A stretch of 64,000 nt of DNA from Meiothermus granaticius NBRC 107808 (GTDB lineage Bacteria; Deinococcota; Deinococci; Deinococcales; Thermaceae), in assembly GCF_003574355.1 (NCBI RefSeq), contig NZ_QWLB01000015.1, forward strand, positions 1 through 64,000, in the 5' to 3' direction. The notes under the pieces are model-generated. The model was not told the DNA's origin, searched no databases, and worked only from the letters and a program-made list of their open reading frames with translations. Position 1 is the stretch's first letter. The number at the start of each line of letters is the position of its first letter. The position numbers and the translations under genes are program-made. Positions 8,636 through 16,825 of this stretch are shown here, one piece after another.

Positions 8636-10084
8636 ATGTCTCCCGCCCTGCGTCTCCTGCTGGGCCTGGGCCTTGCGGCCCTGAGCGGGGGGCTCTTGGT
8701 GCTGGCCTACCCGCCCTACAACCTCTGGCCCCTGGCCTGGGTGGCCCTGCTGCCCATGCTGCTGGCGCAGTTCTGGTTGATGCCGGCGAGGCTCTCGAGC
8801 CTGGCCTCGGCCACCACCATGGGCCTGTGGGGCCTGGGCTACTTCGGCCCGGTGTTTGGCGGCAGCGGGCTCTACATGGAGTGGCTCCCCCTGGCCATTT
8901 TTCTGATTGCCCTGCTGGGCGATATGGGCGTGCGGGCCTTCCACGAGCGCACCGGCTACCGCTACTTTGTCTGGCAGGGGGTAAGCAACTGGGTGGGCAT
9001 CGAGATGATCCGGGGCTTTGTGCCCATCGCCGCCACCTGGGGCTTTATCGCCTATACCCAGCACACCCAGCCCTGGCTGATCCAGCCCGTCAGCGTGTTC
9101 AGCATTTACGGCATGAGCGCCCTAATTGTACTGGTGAACTTCGTGCTGGGGCAGGGGCTGCTGGGGTTGCTGCACAAAGAAGCCCCCCTCTCGCCCCTTC
9201 GGGTGCGGCGCTGGCTCTGGGCCGGGGGGCTGGCGCTCTTGGGCTGGGTGGCCCTCTCGCTCTGGCTCTACCGGCCCGAGGCGGGCACGCTGCGGGTGGC
9301 GGCCATCCAGCCCCCCACCTCCCCCATCCTGGCCCAAAACCGCGGAGAGACTGCCCTGGCCGAGGCCACCCTGGCCCGCATGAAGGAGCAGACCCTCGAG
9401 GCCGCCCGCCAGGGCGCCCGGCTCATCGTCTGGCCCGAGGGCGCCTTTACCTTCGACCCCCAAACCGAAGACCGCCTGGGCCTGGTGGCGCTGGCGCGGG
9501 AAAGCCGGGCCTATCTGGTGGTGGGCTATGTGGTGGTGGTGGGCGAGCGAATCTTCCGCAACGAGGCCACGGTTATCAGCCCAGAGGGGCAGTTTCTGGG
9601 CGTCTACGGCAAGGATCACCCGGTACTCTTCGCCGGCGAGACCAGCCCCACCCGGGGCACCTACCCGGTCTACCACACCTCCATAGGCCGCCTGGCCACC
9701 CTCATCTGCTACGACCTCGACTTTACCGACACTGCCCGCAAGATGGCCCGCCGGGGTGCCCAGGTGGTGGCGGTTCCCTCGCAGGACTGGGCCACCATCG
9801 CCGACAAGCACTACACCCACCTGGTCTTCCGTGCGGTGGAGAACCGCCTCAGCATGGTCAAGGCCGACGGCGGCTTTGACTCGGCCATCCTCGACCCCTG
9901 GGGCCGGGTGCGTTCGCTGGCCAGCTTCCCCCAGGGCGGCGAGGCCACCCTGGTTGCCGACGTGCCCCTGGGCCGGGCCAATGCCCCGGCGGTGCGGCTG
10001 GGAGACTGGCTGGGGTGGCTGGGGTTGCTGGGCCTGGTGGGGTTTGCGGTGGCCGACCCGATGAGCAGGCGCAAGGGCAAATAG
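8636..10084 (+). CDS. lnt: Apolipoprotein N-acyltransferase
   Basis: The 482-residue membrane protein has about six N-terminal hydrophobic segments and then a periplasm-facing nitrilase domain. The Glu-Lys-Cys triad is seen in WPEGAF (Glu), GKDHPVLFAGE (Lys) and LICYDLDF (Cys), after which comes a final membrane segment (LGWLGLLGLVGFAVAD). The enzyme adds the third acyl chain to lipoproteins at the inner membrane. The frame is open upstream to 8555, but the ATG at 8636 gives the usual Lnt start (SPALRLLLGLGLAAL). A 23-bp stretch of its 3' end (10025-10047) recurs exactly at 13435-13457. Confidence 0.9.
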   Translation: MSPALRLLLGLGLAALSGGLLVLAYPPYNLWPLAWVALLPMLLAQFWLMPARLSSLASATTMGLWGLGYFGPVFGGSGLYMEWLPLAIFLIALLGDMGVRAFHERTGYRYFVWQGVSNWVGIEMIRGFVPIAATWGFIAYTQHTQPWLIQPVSVFSIYGMSALIVLVNFVLGQGLLGLLHKEAPLSPLRVRRWLWAGGLALLGWVALSLWLYRPEAGTLRVAAIQPPTSPILAQNRGETALAEATLARMKEQTLEAARQGARLIVWPEGAFTFDPQTEDRLGLVALARESRAYLVVGYVVVVGERIFRNEATVISPEGQFLGVYGKDHPVLFAGETSPTRGTYPVYHTSIGRLATLICYDLDFTDTARKMARRGAQVVAVPSQDWATIADKHYTHLVFRAVENRLSMVKADGGFDSAILDPWGRVRSLASFPQGGEATLVADVPLGRANAPAVRLGDWLGWLGLLGLVGFAVADPMSRRKGK

Positions 10085-10122
10085 GGCGCTCTTCACATGA
10101 AGTGAGCCTCCCGAGAATCCTC

Positions 10123-10162
10123 TGTCCCAGACAGAACTGTGGCCGCCTGGAAACTCAAAACC
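10123..10162. repeat. Dispersed repeat, copy 1
   Basis: This 40-bp stretch matches 43688-43727 at 35 of 40 positions without gaps, with the shared core GTGGCCGCCTGGAAACT. Weaker similarity extends leftwards (a GCGCTCTTCA at about 10086 and at about 43649). Both copies are intergenic. Between lnt and the terminator at 10281 I see no convincing gene, although the minus frame is open in part and may hold a decayed coding stretch. Confidence 0.6.
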
Positions 10163-10280
10163 CAGGAGTCGGACTGACCGGGGCCCGCCGTCCAGCGAAC
10201 GCGCTCCAGGGCTTTGCGGATCACCGGCTCCAAGGGGCCTACGGGATTGGGGCCGTCGAGGTTGGGTGGGTTTTGCCAAT

Positions 10281-10310
10281 AAAAAAGAGGCGCGGCGAAT
10301 CGCCGCACCT
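10281..10310 (-). terminator. Rho-independent terminator for the secreted protein gene
   Basis: Read on the minus strand there is a stem of about nine base pairs (GGTGCGGCG with CGCCGCGCC, one G-T pair), a three-base loop, and then TCTTTTTT. It lies 74 bp beyond the stop of the minus-strand gene at 10384 and fits as its terminator. Confidence 0.85.
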
Positions 10311-10383
10311 AACCCTAAGAACTGTCTCGAGCCAAGGCCACTCAACCGGGCCGACGCTCAGGCCGGGCGCTTCTCCCCCAAGC

Positions 10384-10884
10384 CTACCGCCCTATGAAAA
10401 TCACCGCCTGGCCTAGGTCGGAGAGGCGCGGTTTGCAGGTATCCTCGATAGGGGTGAAAGAGAGGGCCACTGGCTGGTTGCCCACTCGCAACACCCGTAC
10501 CTCGTGAACCGCACGGGCGCATTCGGGCATGTTCGGCGGGACGCCCTTGACCTCGAGGATCATGCGGCTGCCCTCGAACCGGAAGGTGCCGCTGGGGAAG
10601 GGAGCAGTGGGCGTGCGGGTGCCCTCGGGGGTCGCGCCCAGTACGAAGCTACCGTCAGGATTGTAGCGGATGTAGCCCATCCCGCCCTGCGGGGCGAACG
10701 CCGGGTTGCTCTGGTACTGCTTCCAGACCCCCGCGATGTCGGCAGGATTGGTGGCCAGCACCACACAGGGCACATTCTTGCCCGCTTCGCAGGCCACCAG
10801 CGGCGGCCGGGGGGGCTGGGCCTGCGGGGCCTGGGCGGCCACAATGCTGAGGAGAACCAGGGTGCTGAGTGCGAGCTTTTTCAT
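10384..10884 (-). CDS. Secreted protein of unknown function
   Basis: The start is the ATG at 10884-10882, preceded by GGGAGGT; a longer open frame upstream has no ribosome site. The 166-residue product begins with a signal peptide (KKLALSTLVLLSIVAAQAPQA). The mature part has three or four cysteines (VACEAG, VPCVV, PECAR, DTCKP) and a central portion with GMGYIRYNPDGSF and GTFRFEGSRMILEVKG, a beta-rich pattern like small lipocalin-type or copper-resistance-type domains. No catalytic motif is recognised. It is divergent from the XRE/NB-ARC regulator with about 100 bp between, so that protein may control it. Confidence 0.7.
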   Translation of the reverse strand: MKKLALSTLVLLSIVAAQAPQAQPPRPPLVACEAGKNVPCVVLATNPADIAGVWKQYQSNPAFAPQGGMGYIRYNPDGSFVLGATPEGTRTPTAPFPSGTFRFEGSRMILEVKGVPPNMPECARAVHEVRVLRVGNQPVALSFTPIEDTCKPRLSDLGQAVIFIGR

Positions 10885-10955
10885 CGTTATACCTCCCGCC
10901 CTTTTAGGGACATTTTCATTGAACAAAGGTCGTCCCAGCCGCGCAATAATATTTT

Positions 10956-10973
10956 CGTACCGCACGTCGTACC
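10956..10973. promoter_or_regulatory. Direct repeat in the divergent intergenic region (possible operator)
   Basis: CGTACC occurs twice with a 12-bp period (10956-10961 and 10968-10973), just upstream of the XRE/NB-ARC start and within the shared control region of the two divergent genes. This is a candidate binding site for the adjacent regulator. The repeat is short. Confidence 0.3.
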
Positions 10974-10986
10974 ATGAATGTAGGGT

Positions 10987-13257
10987 ATGCAAACCGTGAC
11001 CTTTTTCGGGGGCTGGGTGCGCGAGCGCCGCAGGGAACTCCAGCTCACCCAAAAAAAGCTGGCGCGGCTCTTGGGCTGCGCCCCGGTCACAGTGCAGAAG
11101 ATCGAGGAGGGCCACCGCCGCCCCTCGCCCCTGCTGGCTGAGGGGCTGGCCAAGCACCTCGAGATCGAGCCGCAAGACCTGGGACGCTTCTTGCGGCTGG
11201 CCAGAGCCGAGCCCCCGGTGCCCAGGGCGCTACCAGGACGAACCCTCACGCCCGCTTCCAGCCTGCCCGTCGCGGCCACGGCGCTCCTGGGGCGGGAGCA
11301 AGAACTGGCCCTGATCAAGCAGAAACTCCTCGCCGGGCAACCGCGCCTGCTCACCCTCACCGGGCCGCCGGGGGTGGGCAAGACCCGGCTGGCCTTGCAA
11401 CTGGGCCACGAGCTCAAAGAGGCATTCGCCGACGGGGTGCGCTTTGTGCCGCTGGTCTCGCTGGATTGCCCGGAGCTGGTGCTTCCCACCGTGGCCCGCA
11501 GCCTGGGGCTCTCGGAGGGCGGCTCGGGGCTTTCGGCCCGGCTGCAAAAGCACCTGCGCGATCAACAAACCCTGCTGGTGCTGGACAATTTCGAGCACCT
11601 GTTGGAGGCGGCGGTAGGGCTCTCGGGGCTGCTCGAGGGCTGCCCCGGCCTGCGGGTTTTGGCCACCAGCCGCCAGGCCTTGCGGCTCTACGGTGAGCAG
11701 GAGTGGCCGCTCGAGCCGCTGACGCTGCCGGGGCCGAGCAACCCCACCGCGAATCCGGCGGTACGCCTGTTGGTCGAGCGGGTTCAGGCCTTCGACCCGG
11801 CTTTTGCCCTGGACGCCCACAGCGCCGCTGCCATCGCCGAGATCGTGACCCATCTGGATGGCCTCCCGCTGGCCCTCGAACTGGCCGCCGGGCGGCTGCG
11901 CTACCTGAGCCCTGGCGAACTGGCCACCCAGCTCCGGATGAAGCCCCTCGCCGCGCTGGGGAGCGGGCCGAGGGACTGGCCCCAGCGCCAGCAGACCATG
12001 GCAGGGGCCATCGCCTGGAGCTACGAGCGGCTTGAGGCCCCTTTGCGGCAGGTCTTCCGGCACCTGGGGGTGTTCGTGGGCGGCTTTGACCGGGCTGCTG
12101 CTACCGAGGTCGCGGGGGCCAGCCGGGGCGACCTCGAGGCCCTGCTGGATGCCCACCTGATCCGCCGCGAGGGGGGCCGCTTCCACCTGCTCGAGATCCT
12201 CCGCGCCTACGCCCTCGAGCAGCTCTCCGCCGAGGAACTGGAAGCCGCCCGCGCAGCCCACCTTCAGCACTACCTGGCCCGGCTCGAGGCCCACCCTGTA
12301 GAGGACATGGACTGGCTCGAGGCCGAGATGGGCAACCTGCGGACCGCGCTACGGCGGGTGCTGGAGCGCGGCGAAGCCCGGCTGGCCCTGCGGATGTTGC
12401 GCCAGAGCTATTGGTTCTTGGAGGTGCGGGGTTACCAGCGCGAGGGGCTCTCCTGGATGCGAGAAGCGCTGGCCCTGCCCGGCGAGGTCGAGCCGGAGCT
12501 ACGCATCCACCTGCTCAATCGCGCCGCCACGATGGCCTGGCAGGTGGGGGATTTCGAGCCCGTAGACTCCTGGCTGGATACAGCCCTGGGCCTGAGCCAG
12601 GCGGAGGGGCTGACCCACTGGGAGGCCCATCTATTGATGCACCGGGGGCGGGTGGAGATTGAGCGGGGGCACTATCATGCGGCGCTGAGGGTGCTGGAAG
12701 AGGCCATCGAGGCCAGCCGCCGGGAGGGTAGTCCCAACTTGATCGCCAGCACGCTACTCCAACTGGCTTACGCCCAGCTACTGCTGGGCAACCTCGAGGC
12801 CGCTGGTGCCTTCACCCAGGAGGGGCTGGAGATATGCCGCGAGGTCGGCAACTCCTTTTGGGAAGCCCTACTCCTCGACATCAGGGCACAGCTAGCGATA
12901 GGGCGGGGTGAATACGCGGCGGCCCGATCCGACCTGCTCCGGGCACTATCCCTGAGCGAGCACTCGCTCCTGCTGACCCGAGTTCTGGTCTCGCTGGGCG
13001 AGGCGCTGGGGCTGGCTCCCGAGGCCGGGCACGAGCAGGTCTTGCAGGCCGCGCGGCTATGGGGGGCGGTGGAGGCCGAGCGCGAGGCCCGGGGCCTACC
13101 CTTCTCGGTGCCTGACCAGGCCCGCCTGACGAACTCAGTCGGGCGGGCCAAGACACGGGCCAGCGACCTCGAGTGGAACCTGGCCTGGGCCAGCGGGCGC
13201 TCGATGTCGCTGCGCGAAGCGGTGGAGTACGCCCACTTGCTCGAGCGCGAGTACTAA
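10987..13257 (+). CDS. XRE-type regulator fused to an NB-ARC ATPase and TPR-like repeats
   Basis: The 756-residue protein has an N-terminal helix-turn-helix of XRE type (residues 8-62, RRELQLTQKKLARLLGCAP and so on). A STAND/NB-ARC ATPase follows with Walker A GPPGVGKTR near 122 and Walker B TLLVLDNFEHL near 196, then a winged-helix portion. From about residue 440 onward come helical repeats of TPR type (alternating WL.A...L and GHYHAALRVLEEAIEASR-like units). Such proteins are ligand- or partner-sensing regulators related to AfsR and some defence STAND proteins, but no effector other than the DNA-binding domain is present. It is divergent from the secreted-protein gene. Confidence 0.85.
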   Translation: MQTVTFFGGWVRERRRELQLTQKKLARLLGCAPVTVQKIEEGHRRPSPLLAEGLAKHLEIEPQDLGRFLRLARAEPPVPRALPGRTLTPASSLPVAATALLGREQELALIKQKLLAGQPRLLTLTGPPGVGKTRLALQLGHELKEAFADGVRFVPLVSLDCPELVLPTVARSLGLSEGGSGLSARLQKHLRDQQTLLVLDNFEHLLEAAVGLSGLLEGCPGLRVLATSRQALRLYGEQEWPLEPLTLPGPSNPTANPAVRLLVERVQAFDPAFALDAHSAAAIAEIVTHLDGLPLALELAAGRLRYLSPGELATQLRMKPLAALGSGPRDWPQRQQTMAGAIAWSYERLEAPLRQVFRHLGVFVGGFDRAAATEVAGASRGDLEALLDAHLIRREGGRFHLLEILRAYALEQLSAEELEAARAAHLQHYLARLEAHPVEDMDWLEAEMGNLRTALRRVLERGEARLALRMLRQSYWFLEVRGYQREGLSWMREALALPGEVEPELRIHLLNRAATMAWQVGDFEPVDSWLDTALGLSQAEGLTHWEAHLLMHRGRVEIERGHYHAALRVLEEAIEASRREGSPNLIASTLLQLAYAQLLLGNLEAAGAFTQEGLEICREVGNSFWEALLLDIRAQLAIGRGEYAAARSDLLRALSLSEHSLLLTRVLVSLGEALGLAPEAGHEQVLQAARLWGAVEAEREARGLPFSVPDQARLTNSVGRAKTRASDLEWNLAWASGRSMSLREAVEYAHLLEREY

Positions 13258-13380
13258 CAGGCTTGCAGCGGTTCTTGGAACGAATGCCCCGGGCCCGACT
13301 GGGGAAGACCAATGACTCGCTCGGCCTGCCGGTAAACACTCGCGTATAGGACTTCGTGCACAGCCTCGCTCACCGGAGCT

Positions 13381-13503
13381 GGTAGGGCCTACGAGCCCCT
13401 GCTCAAGGAGTTTCTGGGCTACACGGGGCTTGGATTGCTGGGCCTGGTGGGGTTTGCCGTGGTGGATCCGCTCGGTCGGCGGAAGAGGATGAAGATGCGG
13501 TGA
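13381..13503 (+). pseudogene. Duplicated 3' end of lnt
   Basis: The 41-codon frame ends ...GLLGLVGFAVVDPLGRRKRMKMR, then TGA, closely matching the Lnt C-terminus ...GLLGLVGFAVADPMSRRKGK. The exact DNA match is 23 bp (13435-13457 with 10025-10047), in the same orientation. No start or upstream lnt sequence is present. It looks like a tail left when a segment was inserted at the 3' end of lnt, or a piece of a second lnt. Confidence 0.75.
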
Positions 13504-13668
13504 GGTTTCATCTAGCCGTGCGTCCAGCTTTGTCGCAAGCCTTCAGCTACCGTTGATGTTGAAGGTCGATAGTCCCGACGGTGTCGGGTACACTCCTGGC
13601 CGGTAGGATTGCTGGACTATTATCGCAAAGCAAAGCCTGTCGGGTGCACGCAAATGTTGGCCACGGTC

Positions 13669-14016
13669 TCATGGTGAAGACAACCAACTTGCCAATGTTT
13701 GTTTCACACGACTCAAGCGTTCTGATGAAACCTCACCAATCGCACCAAGAAGAATATCACCGGACACAACCGCTAACCTTCCCACCCGAATAACACTTGC
13801 CACCTTCAATCCACTTTGAACAAAATCTGGATCGGTTTCTCGCACCAGTTCATCAAAATCTGTCAGATAATGGCGAGTCTGTGATGAAATCATGCAAATC
13901 ATCCAATCATCATACTCACCCGGAAGTTTTGCCACCAGAAGAGCCGGGCGCAACTTACCTTCTTCAAGATCAGCCTGCGGAAAGCGAAATAAAACAACCT
14001 GCCCCGCTTTCTTCAT
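13669..14016 (-). CDS. PemK/MazF-family endoribonuclease toxin
   Basis: The 115-residue protein reads QVVLFRFPQADLEEGKLRPALLVAKLPGEYDDWMICMISSQ near its start. This is the pattern of PemK/MazF toxins (basic KxRPALV strand, then a TSQ/SSQ strand), followed by SVIRVGRLAVVSGDIL in place of the usual S.iR..K.. strand. The length is normal. Its start overlaps the antitoxin stop by 4 bp. The DNA is less GC-rich than the neighbouring core genes, pointing to transfer. Confidence 0.85.
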   Translation of the reverse strand: MKKAGQVVLFRFPQADLEEGKLRPALLVAKLPGEYDDWMICMISSQTRHYLTDFDELVRETDPDFVQSGLKVASVIRVGRLAVVSGDILLGAIGEVSSERLSRVKQTLASWLSSP

Positions 14017-14225
14017 TCAAACGCAACCTTTATATCGGTGAGACTATACAAAGCAGGCTCGTTATCCATATCCTTCAGCGCGGACGACAGTGAGAAATCA
14101 AACCATTCTTGCTTCTCCCTTTGTTCCGCCTTCATCCGTAAAAACTGAACGAAATCAAGCAGTTCTTCCTGAAGAGATTGCGGAAGTCCTTGCACTTGTT
14201 GATAAATTTTTTCGTCAAGTGTCAT
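14013..14225 (-). CDS. DUF2281-like antitoxin of the PemK-type toxin
   Basis: From ATG 14225, preceded by GGAG at nine bases, the product has 70 residues: TLDEKIYQQVQGLPQSLQEELLDFVQFL is the DUF2281-type N-terminal helix pair, and a C-terminal tail (WFDFSLSSALKDMDNEP...YSLTDIKVAFE) is of the kind that wraps the toxin. The frame is open further upstream to 14270 without a ribosome site. It overlaps the toxin by 4 bp. An attC site lies 89 bp upstream, so the pair may once have been carried as a gene cassette. Confidence 0.8.
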   Translation of the reverse strand: MTLDEKIYQQVQGLPQSLQEELLDFVQFLRMKAEQREKQEWFDFSLSSALKDMDNEPALYSLTDIKVAFE

Positions 14226-14313
14226 GTTATCAAACTCCATTTGTGGTAATGAAGGGACTCTTGTACCCATATTTTACACCCAACCGAATACAAGGACGGT
14301 GTAGTATGAAGAC

Positions 14314-14386
14314 GGCTAACGCCTGAGCTAAGCAGCGGCTTCAATCGCGAATCGATTGAACCGTCCGCTTGAGCGAGATGTTAGAC
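14314..14386 (-). other. Integron attC recombination site
   Basis: On the minus strand the 73-bp element begins GTCTAAC and ends GTTAGCC. Just inside are the second pair of boxes (CTCGCTCAAGC with GCTTAGCTCAG), and in the middle an imperfect palindrome (GGTTCAATCG with CGATTGAAGCC). Order, spacing and the R''/L''/L'/R' boxes are those of a typical attC and closely resemble those of aadA-type cassettes. It begins 3 bp after the stop of the cassette gene at 14390, in the correct orientation. Confidence 0.88.
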
Positions 14387-14389
14387 CCG

Positions 14390-15202
14390 CTAGATATTGA
14401 CCCACGTCTTTCGTGTCTTCATGTACGCATCATCGTTTTCGAAAGCCGCGAACAACTCATCGAAGAACGGGATGTCGTCCCTACCGAGCGCCTGAGCCAC
14501 GTGCTGAAGCTTGCCTAGAAGCTTTACCCACGCCCGAATGATCTGCAGCACATGGAGCTGACGATGAGGTGCGACCGCCTCGAAAACACCTGTGTTCCTA
14601 CTTGCATTCTCGACGTCAGTAATCTCTTCGCCGGTCTCGGAAATGTGCAAGACGCTTGAAATAGGACCAATCAAGCTTGAAATCAGTTTCGCATTCCCGA
14701 CTATCGCGTGCTTTTTCTTTGCTGTTACACGAGACTCGAAAAGCGGCAGATCTACTCGCTCATACCAAGACGCAATCGGATCGGCTTGCCTGTTTGCGCC
14801 AACAAGTAGGTCGAAATTGCTATAGCGATCTCCCTCCGCAAACTCACTTAGGAGTTCAACGATAGCCTTGTGAATAGCAGAGGAAGGGAAAGGGTTTGGC
14901 CATCCCCGATGCAACGCCATCTTCTCCGCTTTCTCTTGCAATAGATTGAGGTTGTGCCCAATCTCGTTCTTCAGGTACTTGAAGTCAGGGAAGCTTCCCT
15001 GCGTCTCGATGTAGTGATCAAGAATGAGACAGAGCTTGCCAATGCGTTCAAGCCCAGTCGAAAGATTTGCGAAAGACTGAAAATAAAGCCCTTTAGAAGC
15101 GTAGTTGGCCTGACGGATTTGAGTAGCGCCCGAGCCAAGAAGCTCCTTGGTGAACTGCGCCTCCTTCAAAAGCGCGACGAATGTTTGGTTCAAATGCGCC
15201 AT
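14390..15202 (-). CDS. Integron cassette gene of unknown function (HEPN-like helical protein)
   Basis: From ATG 15202 (a TTG at 15208 is also possible) the product has 270 residues. It is almost wholly helical. A HEPN-like segment near residues 40-95 includes GLERIGKLCLILDHYI and LKNEIGHNLNLL, but no clear RxxxxH catalytic motif. Base composition is plainly lower in GC than the flanking genes. Gene, attC and a 5' GTTAGAC junction together make a complete cassette of about 0.9 kb. The function is unknown; a stress or phage-defence role is only a guess from the HEPN-like region and the neighbourhood. Confidence 0.75.
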   Translation of the reverse strand: MAHLNQTFVALLKEAQFTKELLGSGATQIRQANYASKGLYFQSFANLSTGLERIGKLCLILDHYIETQGSFPDFKYLKNEIGHNLNLLQEKAEKMALHRGWPNPFPSSAIHKAIVELLSEFAEGDRYSNFDLLVGANRQADPIASWYERVDLPLFESRVTAKKKHAIVGNAKLISSLIGPISSVLHISETGEEITDVENASRNTGVFEAVAPHRQLHVLQIIRAWVKLLGKLQHVAQALGRDDIPFFDELFAAFENDDAYMKTRKTWVNI

Positions 15203-15215
15203 GAGCAACCTGCGG

Positions 15216-15222
15216 GTCTAAC
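15216..15222 (-). other. 5' boundary (recombination core) of the gene cassette
   Basis: On the minus strand the heptamer GTTAGAC lies 13 bp before the cassette gene start, where an integrated cassette should begin (G followed by TTAGAC). No integrase gene or attI is seen beyond it within the window, so the cassette appears to be inserted at a secondary site. Confidence 0.6.
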
Positions 15223-15267
15223 TAGTAATTATGCCACACCTGCGGTATGACAAACCCAATAAGCCAT

Positions 15268-15351
15268 TTATGCCGCAAGCTCATACATCCCCTGAGATAG
15301 ATAGCTCTCATCAAAAATTCCTCCTTTACTGGGCTTGGTAATGGTAGCCAC
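15268..15351 (-). other. Small open frame with weak support between the cassette and the next gene
   Basis: The 230-bp gap between the cassette and the gene at 15468 holds no full gene. A GTG-started frame gives 27 residues ending KGGIFDESYLSQGMYELAA. Another frame has an ATG preceded by AAAGGAGGA (near 15310) that gives 29 residues and stops at the cassette junction. Either may be a gene cut by cassette insertion. Confidence 0.25.
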
Positions 15352-15467
15352 CGGCTGAACTTCTGGTTCAGTGCGCCGTTTGGCTTAGACACCTTACTTG
15401 GCTGATTTTACCCGGTTTCCCCATCCCAATAGGTTCAAATGCACTTCGAGCCCTGTATTCTGTACCC

Positions 15468-15923
15468 ATGCGCTTTGGCGAGCGGGGCGAGTGGTATGTG
15501 GTGGGGCAGTTTGCCCTGCTGGGCCTGCTGGGGCTGGCCTTGTGGCTCACGCCTTCTGTTAGCCCGCCCTGGCTTACCGGATGGGGGCGGGGGCTGGCCT
15601 GGGTGGGCCTGGGCGTTCTGTTGCTGGCGGCCTGGCAACTGGGGCGCAACCTGACCGCGCTGCCCAAGCCGCGCACGGGGGGGTATCTGGTGCAGGAGGG
15701 GCTCTACCGCGTGGTGCGGCACCCCATCTACTGCGGGGTGCTGTTGTGGGCCATTGGCAGCAGCCTGGCGCACCTTAACCTCTGGACGGTGGGGTTGAGT
15801 ACGCTCTTGTTTGGGCTGCTGAACTGGAAGGCGGCGCTCGAGGAGCGCTTTTTGGAGCAACTCTACCCCGAGTACCCGGACTACAAACGCCGGGTCAGGA
15901 AGTTGATTCCCTGGATCTATTAA
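15468..15923 (+). CDS. Isoprenylcysteine carboxyl methyltransferase-like membrane protein
   Basis: The 151-residue protein has three or four membrane segments and the C-terminal signature of the ICMT/PEMT-type methyltransferases: GLYRVVRHPIYCGVLL near 97-112 and EERFLEQLYPEYPDYKRRV near 130-148 (RHPxY and the ExxL...YxxY region that binds SAM). Bacterial members methylate unknown small or lipid substrates. Its stop overlaps, tail to tail, the DUF3422 remnant that follows. Confidence 0.85.
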   Translation: MRFGERGEWYVVGQFALLGLLGLALWLTPSVSPPWLTGWGRGLAWVGLGVLLLAAWQLGRNLTALPKPRTGGYLVQEGLYRVVRHPIYCGVLLWAIGSSLAHLNLWTVGLSTLLFGLLNWKAALEERFLEQLYPEYPDYKRRVRKLIPWIY

Positions 15924-15973
15924 TCCCCAGGATACTGGCCCAGCAGCCGGTGGTGAATCTGCCGGGTCAGCCA
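15920..15973 (-). pseudogene. Duplicated 3' end of the DUF3422 gene
   Basis: The minus frame reads WLTRQIHHRLLGQYPGD then TAA, almost identical to the last residues of the intact DUF3422 protein at 27178 (WLTRQIHHRLLGRYQGD). A 29-bp core is exact (15939-15967 with 27197-27225), in the same orientation. No further DUF3422 sequence is present to the right. Together with the intact copy it brackets about 11.2 kb of accessory DNA. Confidence 0.8.
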
Positions 15974-16005
15974 TCACGCGCTTTCACCCCTAAGTTTTGC
16001 GCTCT

Positions 16006-16812
16006 TTATTCAAGCAAGAGCCGGGCAGTAGGCTCATCCACGATGAGTTGGTTGAGCAAACCGCCAGCCAGGGCTCCTTTTAGGGCCTCCAGTTTGCTGC
16101 GTCCCGCAATCACACAAACCGCGTGGGTTACCCTGCGGCACGGACTCAGGTCGGGGCCGCTGGCGCGGCGGTTGATGGGGATATTTTTAAAGCTTCCGTC
16201 AGCGCGGAAAAATACCGTGGCAATATCGCCAACTACGCCCTGCCTGGTCAGCTCGGCAACGTCTTGGTCTTCGAGGTAGCCTGCCGCATAAACATAGCTG
16301 GGCACTTCGGCGTGGAGCGCACCTACGCTATAGAGCAATACGTCAGCCTGGTGCTGCAGGTCAATGGTCTGTTTCACGCTGCGTTCGCGCCACAAGGCGG
16401 TTTTGGTCTGTGGGTAATCAAAAAACGCTGGAACCGGAAACAGGTGGGCTTTAGCCCCGTAGTTCTGGGCCAGCTGTAGGATCACTTCGCTGATGTGCAA
16501 GTTGCTGATGTTGGCGGTATTGCCCGAACCATTGAGCTGGACAATTGCTACGTTGGGGGTGGGTTGGGGGATCAGGTGTCTGGAGATGGCGGCCAGGGTG
16601 GTACCCCAGGCTACCCCCAGGGTGGTTCCGGGCAGAACCAGTGTATTGAGATGGGCTCCGGCAAAGGTGGCGACCCGCTCCAGCGCATCGGCCTCGCTGG
16701 CGTTGTCGGGGACGGGCACGGTGTGGACTGCCTTGAGCTGATAGTTATCCTGAATTGCCCTGGATAGGATTTGTTTTTTTCGGCAGCATCGCTGATGCGA
16801 ATTTGCACGATG
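16006..16812 (-). pseudogene. SorC/DeoR-family sugar-binding regulator, broken
   Basis: From about 16770 downward the frame encodes a full SorC-type effector domain (LSRAIQDNYQLKAV..., LNTLVLPGTTLGVAWGTTLAA, VVGDIATVFFRADGS, VCVIAGRSKLEALKGAL). The DNA-binding N-terminus is missing. A short piece (IVQIRISDAAEKN) appears in another frame just beyond a run of seven A at about 16777, so there is a frameshift and then loss of the helix-turn-helix. To the right the sequence passes straight into a transporter fragment on the other strand, suggesting a deletion. Confidence 0.8.
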
Positions 16813-16825
16813 CTCTGTCGTCTGG

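Noticed and set aside
10093-10308. A 71-codon minus frame downstream of lnt
   Set aside because: Its start lies inside the terminator hairpin and part of it is the dispersed repeat; at best a decayed fragment.
13504-13668. A possible second attC beyond the PemK-type toxin
   Set aside because: A GGCCAAC lies 6 bp beyond the toxin stop codon, but no partner GTTRRRY with proper inner boxes follows at attC distance.
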